Assembly: GCA_031423615.1 (NCBI GenBank)
Contig: JANPFV010000033.1
Coordinates: 1-8,015, forward strand
Direction: 5' to 3'
From: JADLGJ01 sp031423615
GTDB taxonomy: Bacteria; Omnitrophota; Gorgyraeia; Zapsychrales; JANLHA01
Length of the DNA stretch: 8,015 nt
Shown here: piece by piece, positions 1 through 6,225 of the stretch
How the letters are laid out: each line of letters begins with the position of its first letter
Position numbering within the stretch: the stretch's first letter is position 1
Position numbers and translations under genes: made by a program
Notes under the pieces: model-generated
Database searches by the model: none
Seen by the model: only the letters and a program-made list of their open reading frames with translations
What the model was told of the DNA's origin: nothing

Positions 1-77
1 GACTTTAAAAGAATTAAAAAACCAAAGCACAAGAATAAAAAAGAGCAACCAAAAAGCAGATAGGGGCGAATATCCAT
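1..77 (-). CDS. Possible 5' end of a membrane-anchored protein (partial)
   Basis: An ATG at 75-77 opens a frame that stays open for 25 codons to the window edge. After the short head MDIRP, about twenty mostly hydrophobic residues follow (Y6 to L24, rich in Leu and Phe, with Cys11 and Cys17), ending in Lys25. This looks like an N-terminal membrane anchor or signal segment. It lies 60 nt downstream of the stop of the 196-residue gene and in the same direction, so it could be the third gene of the fadL unit. No good ribosome binding site is seen; the nearest purine run (AAAGG) is about 14 nt from the ATG. The same frame is open back to the preceding TGA, but no better start lies between them. 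Product unknown; a chance ORF is possible because so little is visible. Confidence 0.35.
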   Translation of the reverse strand, partial: MDIRPYLLFGCSFLFLCFGFLILLK

Positions 78-137
78 GGGGTTTATTTGAGCCTTTAAAT
101 GCCCACTTTCCCAAAGCAGGGTTTTTACCTGTCCTGC

Positions 138-728
138 TCAGCCAACCTCGGGTATCACAATTGAGTTATTGAATGAATGGCGCACCGTTAAAATGAATTT
201 TAAATTTTCGATTAAACCAAATTTTGCTTGGCCGAACATTATATTTGTTTCAACAAAGACCAGATTCAATTTCTTTTTTGTTACTTTTGTTTCAACATAA
301 AATGTGGATCCCTTCTTGCCGGGTTGGAGTAAACCACCGTTTAACGCTTCTTTATCAAGCCGGATACTTTGTCCCTCCACAGCCTGCGGACTCGAGTTGG
401 GGAAAAAATGAGCCAAATGGATTGTTGCAGTTGAAGGCATCAGTCGTCCGGCAAATGCCAAGTAAATTGTATTATTATAATGACCTTCCATATCTTCCGG
501 CCAAACCGTCCCCACCCCAATACTGGAAGAGTCAAGAAAAGTTTCGCCAAATATTATTAATCTTTGGGTCCTCAAAAAAGGGGGAGTAAAATTCACGGTT
601 TTTTGTATATCCTCAAAGTTTAATTTACAGAAAATCTTTCTGTCTTTATATCTATTTCGCAATAGATCGGGGACCCTACAGCACAAAAAATCTTCAAAAA
701 CTTCAGAATTTTGAATTTTTGCTTCCAT
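138..728 (-). CDS. Unrecognised 196-residue protein, second gene of the fadL unit
   Basis: I do not recognise the family. The ATG at 726-728 has a GGAG ribosome binding site at 737-740 (spacing 8), and the gene begins 18 nt after the fadL stop, so the two are almost surely co-transcribed. No signal peptide or membrane segment is seen, which suggests a cytoplasmic protein. The first 55 residues are charged, with a Cys pair at 16-17. Residues 84-115 contain YLAFAGRLMPSTATIHLAHF followed by FPNSSP. From about 135 to 182 there is a PGKKG turn followed by strongly alternating beta strands (STFYVETKV, LNLVFVETNIMFG, LKFILTV). That layout loosely recalls hotdog-fold thioester proteins of the FabZ or thioesterase type, which would suit a partner of a fatty-acid channel. 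This is only inference from pattern; no catalytic His/Glu pair could be assigned. The gene call is fairly secure, the function is unknown. Confidence 0.75.
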   Translation of the reverse strand: MEAKIQNSEVFEDFLCCRVPDLLRNRYKDRKIFCKLNFEDIQKTVNFTPPFLRTQRLIIFGETFLDSSSIGVGTVWPEDMEGHYNNTIYLAFAGRLMPSTATIHLAHFFPNSSPQAVEGQSIRLDKEALNGGLLQPGKKGSTFYVETKVTKKKLNLVFVETNIMFGQAKFGLIENLKFILTVRHSFNNSIVIPEVG

Positions 729-746
729 AGAGTTATCTCCAGATAA

Positions 747-2036
747 TTAGAATTTATAACTTAGCGTCATTAAGGCCACATTCAGATAGGCCGTATATTT
801 TCCATCCACATTGGCACCGAAAATATTTCCGACGGTGTTATCAATGTTACGACGTTCATAAACAATGAAAGAGTAACCTAAGTCAACAGTCAAATGTTTT
901 GTAACGTCGTAACCCCACCCTGCGGAAAGACCGTGAGAGTTAGCATCAGGTAAACTGGGGTCGAAAGTTTCTTCAGGAATAGGATTGGAATGATGAACAT
1001 ATCCCGTCCGCAGCCGAAAGCGATCATTGACCGCATATTCCGCACCGACCGCCTCGGACCAAACCGATTCCCAATTTCTAGAAGTGGGATTTCCCGTATT
1101 AAGAACGGCCAGGCGGGTGGGATCGGTTTCATCCAGAAAATTAATCGCTTCCCTTTTAATACTAGACCAATCCATCCACTCCACATCAAAATTAAAAGTC
1201 CATTTGTTTTTCGTTTTAAAGCTATACCCCAGAACGATACTTTGCGGCAAAGCAAACTTTTCCGATATTTTAGTTTTATAAGAAGTGTCGCCAAAAATTG
1301 TTTGATAAAAATTCCCGTTATTATTTAAATTATCCAAATAAGCATTCCCCTCATACTTATGGAAGATACGGCTGCGATACATTAAACCGAATTGATTTTG
1401 ATCATTTAGTTTGAACATCGCTGCCAAACGGTATCCCCAGGCGGCATCTGCACCCTTAAGCTTTAAATCCCCGTCCGTACCACCCGTTTGAAGTAATTTC
1501 CTATTTTTTTCGGCCTTGGAATCGTCTAAATCGGCGCTTACGGCGAAAGACCAATGATTTGAAGCTTGGTAAGAGGCGGCAAACATATAATCCTTATTTT
1601 CAATGACCGATTCTGTCGCAATGTAGCGCAGAGGGCTGTCATCGGCCCATTGTGTCCCTAAACCAAAATAGGAAGTTTCCCCGACGCCCACCGCAAATTT
1701 ATTAGTAATGGGAACGGTAGCATAAAGATGGGGAATCCAAAATGTATTACGGCGCATTTGGACATCATCACTCGACGAAGAATAATTAAATTGCGGGGCT
1801 ATAAAAGTCGTTCCCACGGAGATTCCCGCCGTCTTCATTTGATTAAGGCCGGCCGGATTGTAATAAATGGCCGCTGGTGTATTGGCCTCCCCCACAAAGG
1901 CCGATCCTTTTCCATAGGCCCCCGCATCGGGCGTTTCCGCACGGAAAGCACCGGAACCAGCGGCAAAGGAATTCTTTGAAATCAATACGCAGCATACAAA
2001 TATAGCGCACGCTAAGAAGGGGATCCGGCAAGTCAT
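747..2036 (-). CDS. Outer-membrane FadL/OmpP1/TodX-family transport protein
   Basis: This is a beta-barrel channel of the family that takes up long-chain fatty acids and other hydrophobic compounds across the outer membrane. The 429-residue product is close to the usual FadL length. Residues 1-25 form a signal peptide, unusually rich in Cys (3, 10, 15, 16), with likely cleavage after Ala25 or Ala26. The mature N-terminus carries the family hatch signature: the GAYGKGSAFVGEA stretch and then YYNPAGL at 58-64, including the conserved NPA. The rest is a series of amphipathic strands with aromatic girdles, and the protein ends in Phe (LSYKF), typical of barrel insertion by BamA. The ATG has an AAGGAG site at 2045-2050, spacing 8. 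Its probable promoter is at 2396-2425, giving a long structured leader. The substrate cannot be told from sequence, so I give no fadL symbol. Confidence 0.93.
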   Translation of the reverse strand: MTCRIPFLACAIFVCCVLISKNSFAAGSGAFRAETPDAGAYGKGSAFVGEANTPAAIYYNPAGLNQMKTAGISVGTTFIAPQFNYSSSSDDVQMRRNTFWIPHLYATVPITNKFAVGVGETSYFGLGTQWADDSPLRYIATESVIENKDYMFAASYQASNHWSFAVSADLDDSKAEKNRKLLQTGGTDGDLKLKGADAAWGYRLAAMFKLNDQNQFGLMYRSRIFHKYEGNAYLDNLNNNGNFYQTIFGDTSYKTKISEKFALPQSIVLGYSFKTKNKWTFNFDVEWMDWSSIKREAINFLDETDPTRLAVLNTGNPTSRNWESVWSEAVGAEYAVNDRFRLRTGYVHHSNPIPEETFDPSLPDANSHGLSAGWGYDVTKHLTVDLGYSFIVYERRNIDNTVGNIFGANVDGKYTAYLNVALMTLSYKF

Positions 2037-2066
2037 TATTTTTTCTCCTTTTTGTTGATTAACTTT

Positions 2067-2303
2067 TTATTTTTTAAAAAGTCGCAATAGAAAGCCTAAA
2101 GCCGCCTTGGCGGCGGCTTTGATTAAGAATTCGTTGCGGTTATGACTCAAACGCTCGTTATGCTGAGTCAACGTCCATTCGATATAAATTATATTCTTAA
2201 ATTGTAGGAGGCTTTGGCTTGGATAAATAACTTTAAGGCGATCAAATAAAAGAGAAGAATAAGCTTGCGGCAACAACACTTCTAACGGGCTGTGAGTAAG
2301 CAT
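2067..2303 (-). CDS. Doubtful 78-codon ORF in the fadL leader
   Basis: An ATG at 2301-2303 (or a TTG at 2310-2312) opens a frame ending 30 nt before the fadL ATG. The predicted peptide is Leu-rich and basic. It has a polar middle (LTQHNERLSHNRNEF) and an amphipathic Ala/Lys/Leu tail (IKAAAKAALGFLLRLFKK). It resembles no family known to me. Against it: no ribosome binding site precedes either start, and the 3' half overlaps two perfect inverted repeats (2098-2120 and 2143-2170), so the region may be untranslated RNA rather than a gene. In its favour: the frame is open for about 80 codons and sits wholly inside the transcript expected from the promoter at 2396-2425. It could also be a decayed gene remnant. 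Confidence 0.25.
   Translation of the reverse strand: MLTHSPLEVLLPQAYSSLLFDRLKVIYPSQSLLQFKNIIYIEWTLTQHNERLSHNRNEFLIKAAAKAALGFLLRLFKK
2098..2120 (-). promoter_or_regulatory. GC-rich stem-loop in the fadL leader
   Basis: This is a perfect 9-bp inverted repeat (arms AAAGCCGCC and GGCGGCTTT at 2098-2106 and 2112-2120) with a 5-nt loop, 61 nt upstream of the fadL ATG. On the minus strand it is followed by only three U (within the stem) and then AGGC, so it is a poor intrinsic terminator. It may instead act as an attenuator-like or stability structure in the leader, or as a processing site. Confidence 0.45.
2143..2170 (-). promoter_or_regulatory. Nested inverted repeat in the fadL leader
   Basis: Perfect 7-bp arms TGACTCA (2143-2149) and TGAGTCA (2164-2170) enclose a second short inverted repeat, AACG-CT-CGTT (2150-2159). 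In RNA this folds as a stem-loop 23 nt from the hairpin at 2098-2120. In DNA it could also be a protein-binding dyad. Function is not known. Confidence 0.4.
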
Positions 2304-2332
2304 AGGTGTCAAACAGTGCGCGTGTTAGGCCT

Positions 2333-2346
2333 CGGCCCAATGGCCG
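2333..2346 (-). promoter_or_regulatory. Small GC-rich hairpin early in the fadL leader
   Basis: Arms CGGCC (2333-2337) and GGCCG (2342-2346) enclose a 4-nt loop. It would lie about 45 nt into the transcript started from the promoter at 2396-2425. There is no U-run after it, so it is not a terminator. It is the first of three stem-loops in the leader. Confidence 0.3.
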
Positions 2347-2395
2347 GACGAAATAAATACTTAGGATACAGCACTTTCTGAACTTGAGACACCCA

Positions 2396-2425
2396 ATTAT
2401 AGCCAGTAAAATTGGCTTCCGTCAA
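2396..2425 (-). promoter_or_regulatory. Sigma70-type promoter for the fadL unit
   Basis: Read on the minus strand, a -35 box TTGACG (2420-2425, 5 of 6 consensus bases) is followed after 18 nt by a perfect TATAAT -10 box (2396-2401). Transcription would begin near 2389. It lies 31 nt past the fabD stop, with no clear terminator between, so fadL may also receive read-through from the fab genes. The spacer holds a small dyad, AGCCA-N7-TGGCT (+ strand 2401-2417), placed where a regulator could block RNA polymerase. A second TATAAT (minus strand, 2188-2193) has no matching -35 and is less likely. Confidence 0.6.
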
Positions 2426-2455
2426 GAATAGAATTTAATATTTCCGACGGGAATT

Positions 2456-3379
2456 TTAAAGAGTCAGGGCGGTTATATCTTCCGGCTTTTCGATATTGTG
2501 AACCCGCAAGTTGGAATTGATGCGGCGAATGAGGCCTTTTAAAACTTTGCCCGGTCCGATTTCAATAAAATCTTCTATGCCCTGTCTGGCCATATACTCG
2601 ACGGAGGAGACCCATTGGACCGAAGAGGTAATTTGCAATCCCAGATTTTTTTGGATATTAACCGGATCGGACGAAGGAGAAGCATCGACATTACTAACAA
2701 TGGGAATAAGAGGAGCCTTAATTTTGATATTAAAAAGTTCAGCAACAAATTTATCTGCAGCCGGTTGCATTAAGGTGGAATGAAATGCACCGCTCACATC
2801 CAAAGGGATAATACTTTTAGCACCGGCGGACCTCAGCCTTTCTAAGGCCTCATCAACTTTTGCAGCATCTCCCGTAATAACAATCTGCTCAGGTGAATTA
2901 AAATTTGCGACTTCCGCACCCGTTTCCGAACAAACCTTAGAAACAATATTTCCCTGCAAACCGATAATGGCCGCCATCTTTCCCTTACGCAGCTTCGTGG
3001 CTTCTTCCATAAAAAATGCCCGGCGCTCAACCAAACGCAAAGTATCGGCAAAAGACATCGCCGATGCTGCGGCCAATGCGGAATATTCTCCGAGACTTAA
3101 ACCCGCAGTAAATTTAATATTGAGGTTTTGAAACTTCGGGTGGGATTCAAAACTTTTTAAAACTGCAATACTCATAGTCAAAATGGCCGGCTGGCAATAC
3201 GCCGTAGCAGTCAATTTCTCTTGCGGACCATTTAAAATAACGTCGCGCAAACCATTTTTTAAAAGACCATCCGCTTCATCGAAAATCTCCTTGGCCGCCG
3301 ACGAGCTCTGATAAAACTCCGCACCCATACCGACTTTCTGCGCGCCTTGTCCCGGAAAAATTAATGCCACGTCTTTCAT
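2456..3379 (-). CDS. fabD: Malonyl-CoA:ACP transacylase
   Basis: This cytoplasmic enzyme moves malonyl from CoA to acyl carrier protein, making the extender unit for fatty acid synthesis. The 307 residues match the usual length. The family start motif IFPGQGAQ is at 7-14, with Gln11 in the oxyanion hole. The nucleophile Ser95 lies in GLSLGEYSAL, Arg120 (VERR) should bind the malonyl carboxylate, and His200 in GAFHSTLM completes the dyad. ANFNSPEQIVITG (158-170) and IEIGPGKVLKGL (272-283) are also typical. One oddity is that the residue before the nucleophile is Leu94, where most FabD have His (GHSLG). It follows fabH after a 49-nt gap and is the last gene of the operon. The ATG start fits the family N-terminus, but no strong ribosome binding site precedes it. 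Confidence 0.96.
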   Translation of the reverse strand: MKDVALIFPGQGAQKVGMGAEFYQSSSAAKEIFDEADGLLKNGLRDVILNGPQEKLTATAYCQPAILTMSIAVLKSFESHPKFQNLNIKFTAGLSLGEYSALAAASAMSFADTLRLVERRAFFMEEATKLRKGKMAAIIGLQGNIVSKVCSETGAEVANFNSPEQIVITGDAAKVDEALERLRSAGAKSIIPLDVSGAFHSTLMQPAADKFVAELFNIKIKAPLIPIVSNVDASPSSDPVNIQKNLGLQITSSVQWVSSVEYMARQGIEDFIEIGPGKVLKGLIRRINSNLRVHNIEKPEDITALTL

Positions 3380-3428
3380 AACTTATAATTGCATTCTTAC
3401 CTGTGTTATTGACCAGTAAATTTCTGAA

Positions 3429-4406
3429 TTACCAGCGCATCACCGTCGCCGCGGTTACCAGTCCCGCGCCAAAAGCGACCAAAACAACACAGCTACCCTT
3501 CTTGATCCGCTTCTCATTAACAGCTTCAAAAAGGGCAACGGCAATGGACGCGGCGGACATGTTGCCGTAACGGTCAATATTGATAAAAATTTTTTCCTTC
3601 GGCAGTTTCAACTTTTTGGCCACCGCGCTAATAATGCGATCATTGGCCTGATGAGGAACGACACAGTCGATATCGGAAAGTTTAAGACCGGCTTTTTTAA
3701 CGGCAATCTTCACCGCATCAGCCATGGAATTGACCGCGATCTTGAAAAGTTCTTGTCCCTGCATTAAAACATAGGGCATGGCCATCATTTTTGTTTTGGT
3801 ACTCAAAGATTCCCGGTCCTCAACGATGACCTGCATCAATTCATTATGCTCGCCCTGGGAGTGCAGATAATCCGCGATAATTCCGCGCTCACCGGTTACC
3901 GGGCCGAGTAAGCATGCCCCTGCTCCGTCGCCAAAGAGCACGCAGGTGTTACGATCAGACCAATCTATCAAGGAAGTAATTTTTTCCGAGGCAATGACCA
4001 AAGCATTTTTAAACATGCCGCTTAAAAGATATTGCTTAGCGGTGGTCAACGCAAATAAAAATCCTGCACACGCCGCGCTCACGTCAAAAGCCGCGGCCCG
4101 CTCGGCGCCGATGGCTTTTTGCACCAGACAAGCGACCGACGGGAAATTGCTATCCGGGCTGATCGTCGCGACAATAATCAAATCCAATTTCGCGGCATCA
4201 AAATTCGCGCGCTTCAAAGCATCTTGCGCCGCCCTGATAGCCAAATGACTATTGCGCTCACCCTTCGCCGCGATGCGGCGTTCCTTTATGCCGGTGCGAG
4301 TGGTGATCCATTCATCGCTTGTCTCAACCATTTTTTCAAGATCAAAATTGCTCAAAACCTTCTGAGGCACAAAACTTCCGACGGAAATAATCCCGATATT
4401 TTTCAT
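3429..4406 (-). CDS. fabH: 3-oxoacyl-ACP synthase III (KAS III)
   Basis: FabH starts fatty acid synthesis by condensing an acyl-CoA primer with malonyl-ACP. The product has 325 residues, the normal size for this thiolase-fold enzyme. The catalytic triad is clear: Cys113 in DVSAACAGF, His252 in VPHQAN (250-255), and Asn282 in RYGNMSAASIAVAL. The N-terminal EWITTRTGIKERR (32-44) and FGDGAGACLL (158-167) are also family signatures. The ATG overlaps the plsX TGA by 4 nt (ATGA at 4403-4406), so translation is probably coupled. fabD follows, and FabD supplies the malonyl-ACP that FabH uses. Nothing visible tells whether it prefers acetyl-CoA or branched primers. Confidence 0.96.
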   Translation of the reverse strand: MKNIGIISVGSFVPQKVLSNFDLEKMVETSDEWITTRTGIKERRIAAKGERNSHLAIRAAQDALKRANFDAAKLDLIIVATISPDSNFPSVACLVQKAIGAERAAAFDVSAACAGFLFALTTAKQYLLSGMFKNALVIASEKITSLIDWSDRNTCVLFGDGAGACLLGPVTGERGIIADYLHSQGEHNELMQVIVEDRESLSTKTKMMAMPYVLMQGQELFKIAVNSMADAVKIAVKKAGLKLSDIDCVVPHQANDRIISAVAKKLKLPKEKIFINIDRYGNMSAASIAVALFEAVNEKRIKKGSCVVLVAFGAGLVTAATVMRW

Positions 4407-5395
4407 AGAGGACCTGAGATTTCCTTTTGCATGGCCGCGATAATACCATGATCAACTTCGCGCATCGTGGCTTTGATGGCATTTTTAATGGCCTTAGGAG
4501 TCGAGCGGCCGTGACTGATCATCACAATTCCATTCACACCTAAAAGCGGGGCGCCGCCATATTCTGAATAATCAACTTGTTTTTTGACATTCATCAATTT
4601 GGATTTAACCAAGAATGCGCCAAAAATCGCAATGAAACTTTTTTTGATTTCGCGATTCATCAGGGTGCCCGCACTTTCCATGAGCCCTTCGGAAATCTTC
4701 AAAACGATATTACCCACAAAACCATCGCAAATAATGCAATCGGCCTTACCGGTAAAAACCTCATTGGCTTCCGTATTGCCGATAAAATTCTTGACCTTCT
4801 CGCTCATCAACTTATGGATTTCTTTGACAAAATCCGTGCCCTTAGTCGATTCCTCGCCTATATTCAAAAGTCCTACAGTGGGATTAGGCCGATCCAACAC
4901 TTCCCGGACATAAACCGCCGCCATCTGCGCGTTATGCAAAAGATGCTGCGGCTTAGGATCGGTATTGGCGCCAACGTCTATTAAAAAAGAAAATCCTTTA
5001 AGAGTAGGAATGGTCAGGCCGATCGCCGGTCGCTCGACGCCGGGAATCATGCCCAGGTTAATCGTAGAGGCCGCCACTACCGCACCGGTATTTCCGGCGC
5101 TGATAAAGGCATGATACTGCGGATCTTTTAAAAAATTAACGCCGACACTGATAGAAGAATTTCGTTTTTTGCGCAGGACATTGGTCGCGGGTTCATCCAT
5201 GCCGACAATTTCATCCGTATGCACAATCTCAATGCGTTCCGGGGAATACCGATACTTCTTTAATTCTGACTCGATCTCAGATTTCCGTCCGACCAGAACA
5301 ATTTTGATATCAAATTCATTAATGGCCTCAACAACACCGGCAATCACCGCTTGGGGGGCGTGATCACCACCCATGGCATCAACGACAATTTTCAC
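4403..5395 (-). CDS. plsX: Phosphate acyltransferase PlsX
   Basis: PlsX turns acyl-ACP into acyl-phosphate, the donor PlsY uses for the first acylation of glycerol-3-phosphate in phospholipid synthesis; it acts at the inner face of the membrane. I choose the GTG at 5393-5395. It gives (M)KIVVDAMGGDHAP, the standard PlsX beginning, and has a GAGGAG site at 5402-5407 with 6-nt spacing. The frame can be extended to an ATG at 5440, but the extra 15 residues match nothing in the family. With the GTG the protein has 330 residues, a typical length. Signatures include ISAGNTGA (98-105), DVGANTDPKP (140-149), LLNIGEESTKGTD (176-188), CDGFVGNIVLK (223-233) and the GGAPLLGVNG / SHGRS tail (280-298). plsX next to fabH and fabD is a very common arrangement. 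Confidence 0.95.
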   Translation of the reverse strand: MKIVVDAMGGDHAPQAVIAGVVEAINEFDIKIVLVGRKSEIESELKKYRYSPERIEIVHTDEIVGMDEPATNVLRKKRNSSISVGVNFLKDPQYHAFISAGNTGAVVAASTINLGMIPGVERPAIGLTIPTLKGFSFLIDVGANTDPKPQHLLHNAQMAAVYVREVLDRPNPTVGLLNIGEESTKGTDFVKEIHKLMSEKVKNFIGNTEANEVFTGKADCIICDGFVGNIVLKISEGLMESAGTLMNREIKKSFIAIFGAFLVKSKLMNVKKQVDYSEYGGAPLLGVNGIVMISHGRSTPKAIKNAIKATMREVDHGIIAAMQKEISGPL

Positions 5396-5433
5396 AATGA
5401 GCTCCTCGGTATTACAACTCCATAGGATTTTGT

Positions 5434-5473
5434 TCCCCAACCCACCTTCTGTGTTTTAACCGAGGTGGGGGAG
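5434..5473. repeat. C-rich/G-rich inverted repeat between rpmF and plsX
   Basis: Arms CCCACCT (5441-5447) and AGGTGGG (5463-5469) enclose 15 nt, and flanking C and G runs (5435-5438, 5470-5471) can extend the stem past a two-base AA bulge. It is bordered by a run of seven A at 5475-5481 on the + strand. On the minus strand, the direction of the operon, there is no U-run after the hairpin (TTGGGGAAC follows), so it is unlikely to terminate plsX. It resembles in style the element at 7331-7399 and may be a dispersed intergenic repeat. Confidence 0.4.
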
Positions 5474-5489
5474 TAAAAAAATCCATATA

Positions 5490-5515
5490 AAAAAACAAAA
5501 CTAATTTTGTTTTTT
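5490..5515 (-). terminator. AT-only hairpin at the rpmF stop, weak terminator candidate
   Basis: The last codons of rpmF and the bases after its stop form a perfect 11-bp inverted repeat. One arm is AAAAAACAAAA (+ strand 5490-5500), the other is its complement at 5505-5515, and the loop is 4 nt including the TAG. On the minus strand the second arm is itself U-rich. The stem has a single G-C pair, so it should be weak. It might lower read-through into plsX, or be a by-product of the Lys-rich C-terminus. Confidence 0.25.
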
Positions 5516-5707
5516 ATCTTTTTTCTCTTTGATAATCTTTACGACGACGGGTTTGCCGCCATAATAACCGCAAAACGGGCAAACGCGGTGAGAGAGAATC
5601 GGCTTTTTACAATTTGAGCATGCACTTAAACCGGAAATACGCGCCTTCCAGTGGGTCCGGCGTTTACGACCGCGCTGCACGGAATGTTGTCTTTTTGGTA
5701 ATGGCAT
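5501..5707 (-). CDS. rpmF: 50S ribosomal protein L32 (zinc-binding form)
   Basis: This is a small structural protein of the large ribosomal subunit. Its 68 residues begin with the family signature MPLPKRQHSVQRGRKRRTHW (1-20). A zinc ribbon follows with two Cys pairs, Cys30/Cys33 (CSNC) and Cys43/Cys46 (CPFC), so this is the zinc-binding paralogue type rather than the Cys-free one. The C-terminus is very basic (KIIKEKKDKK). The ATG has an AAGGAG site at 5714-5719 with 6-nt spacing. It lies between the DUF177 gene and plsX, the classical yceD-rpmF-plsX order seen across many bacteria. Upstream are two tandem stem-loops that may control its translation. Confidence 0.97.
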   Translation of the reverse strand: MPLPKRQHSVQRGRKRRTHWKARISGLSACSNCKKPILSHRVCPFCGYYGGKPVVVKIIKEKKDKKQN

Positions 5708-5729
5708 TTGAAGCTCCTTAAATGAGTGC

Positions 5730-5763
5730 CTGACTTACGGCGCCGAAGGCGACGTCAAGTCAG
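5730..5763 (-). promoter_or_regulatory. Stem-loop A upstream of rpmF
   Basis: Perfect 7-bp arms CTGACTT (5730-5736) and AAGTCAG (5757-5763) are extended by ACG/CGT past a single bulged C and capped by a CGCC-GAA-GGCG stem (5741-5751). It ends 10 nt before the AAGGAG site of rpmF on the transcript and has no U-run. It is the second of two structures in the DUF177-rpmF gap and could influence rpmF translation or mRNA processing. Confidence 0.5.
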
Positions 5764-5775
5764 CCGCACGAATTA

Positions 5776-5812
5776 ATCCCGTGAGGCTGCGGCCTAGCAG
5801 CCGAATCGGGAT
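5776..5812 (-). promoter_or_regulatory. Stem-loop B just after the DUF177 gene
   Basis: An outer stem ATCCCG/CGGGAT (5776-5781, 5807-5812) and an inner stem GGCTGC/GCAGCC (5785-5790, 5797-5802) are separated by a small internal loop (3 and 4 nt) and closed by a 6-nt loop. It begins 5 nt after the DUF177 stop. No U-run follows, so it is not a normal terminator. It is 12 nt from stem-loop A; the pair looks like a REP-like extragenic palindrome or an RNA leader. Confidence 0.5.
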
Positions 5813-5817
5813 ATTAG

Positions 5818-6225
5818 TTATTTACACTTGCACTTTTCTAAATTTAAATTCGCCCCGCAAACCGGGCAAATCCCTTTACAATTCTCTTTGCACAGTACAA
5901 TAGTCGAAATGTCTAAAAGCATTTCCTGGCGAATTTCCTCGCCTAAATCCACAAAATCCATCGTCGGTTCGATCTCCACATGAATGGCGAAAACATCCTT
6001 CCGAGAAAGCACAACCGGTTCCAAACACCTCGCGCAGGAAAATTCGTATTTCCCGGCCACTTCAACTTTGGCATTGACCACATCGCGGGCTTTATGAACT
6101 TCGCCGCGAACCTTAAGCGGTGAAATCACTTTCATTTCATCATCGCGAAATCCAATTTCCTCAGCCTTGACGCTTTCCTTAATTTCCAAACCTGTACGCG
6201 GAATTTCTTTGATCTTGATCTTCAC
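5818..6225 (-). CDS. DUF177 (YceD) family Cys-rich protein
   Basis: This is the family found next to rpmF in most bacteria and linked by earlier work to 23S rRNA maturation or ribosome assembly; its exact biochemical role is not settled. The 135-residue protein has the family core CARCLEPV (Cys64, Cys67). A Cys-rich C-terminus follows: LCKENCKGICPVCGANLN (Cys112, 116, 120, 123) and the closing KCKCK (Cys132, 134). This arrangement suggests metal binding, probably zinc. The GTG start overlaps the coaD TGA by 4 nt (6222-6225). An AGGAG site lies upstream, within coaD, at about 11-nt spacing. Placement immediately before rpmF supports the assignment. The symbol yceD belongs to the E. coli homologue and is not certain here. 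Confidence 0.92.
   Translation of the reverse strand: MKIKIKEIPRTGLEIKESVKAEEIGFRDDEMKVISPLKVRGEVHKARDVVNAKVEVAGKYEFSCARCLEPVVLSRKDVFAIHVEIEPTMDFVDLGEEIRQEMLLDISTIVLCKENCKGICPVCGANLNLEKCKCK

Noticed and set aside
75..140. Read-through of the TGA at 138-140 (recoded stop), since the frame stays open into the hydrophobic stretch
   Set aside because: TGA is a normal stop for plsX and coaD here, and no recoding structure was seen.
990..1328. 112-codon + strand ORF opposite the fadL gene
   Set aside because: It is a shadow of the porin gene, with a composition set by the opposite strand and no domain resemblance.
2098..2120. Rho-independent terminator of the fabD operon
   Set aside because: The stem is good, but no U-run follows on either strand, and it lies about 340 nt past fabD, downstream of the next promoter.
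5396..5440. N-terminal extension of PlsX to an ATG at 5440
   Set aside because: The GTG at 5395 gives the conserved PlsX beginning and has a GAGGAG site at 6-nt spacing; the added 15 residues fit no PlsX.
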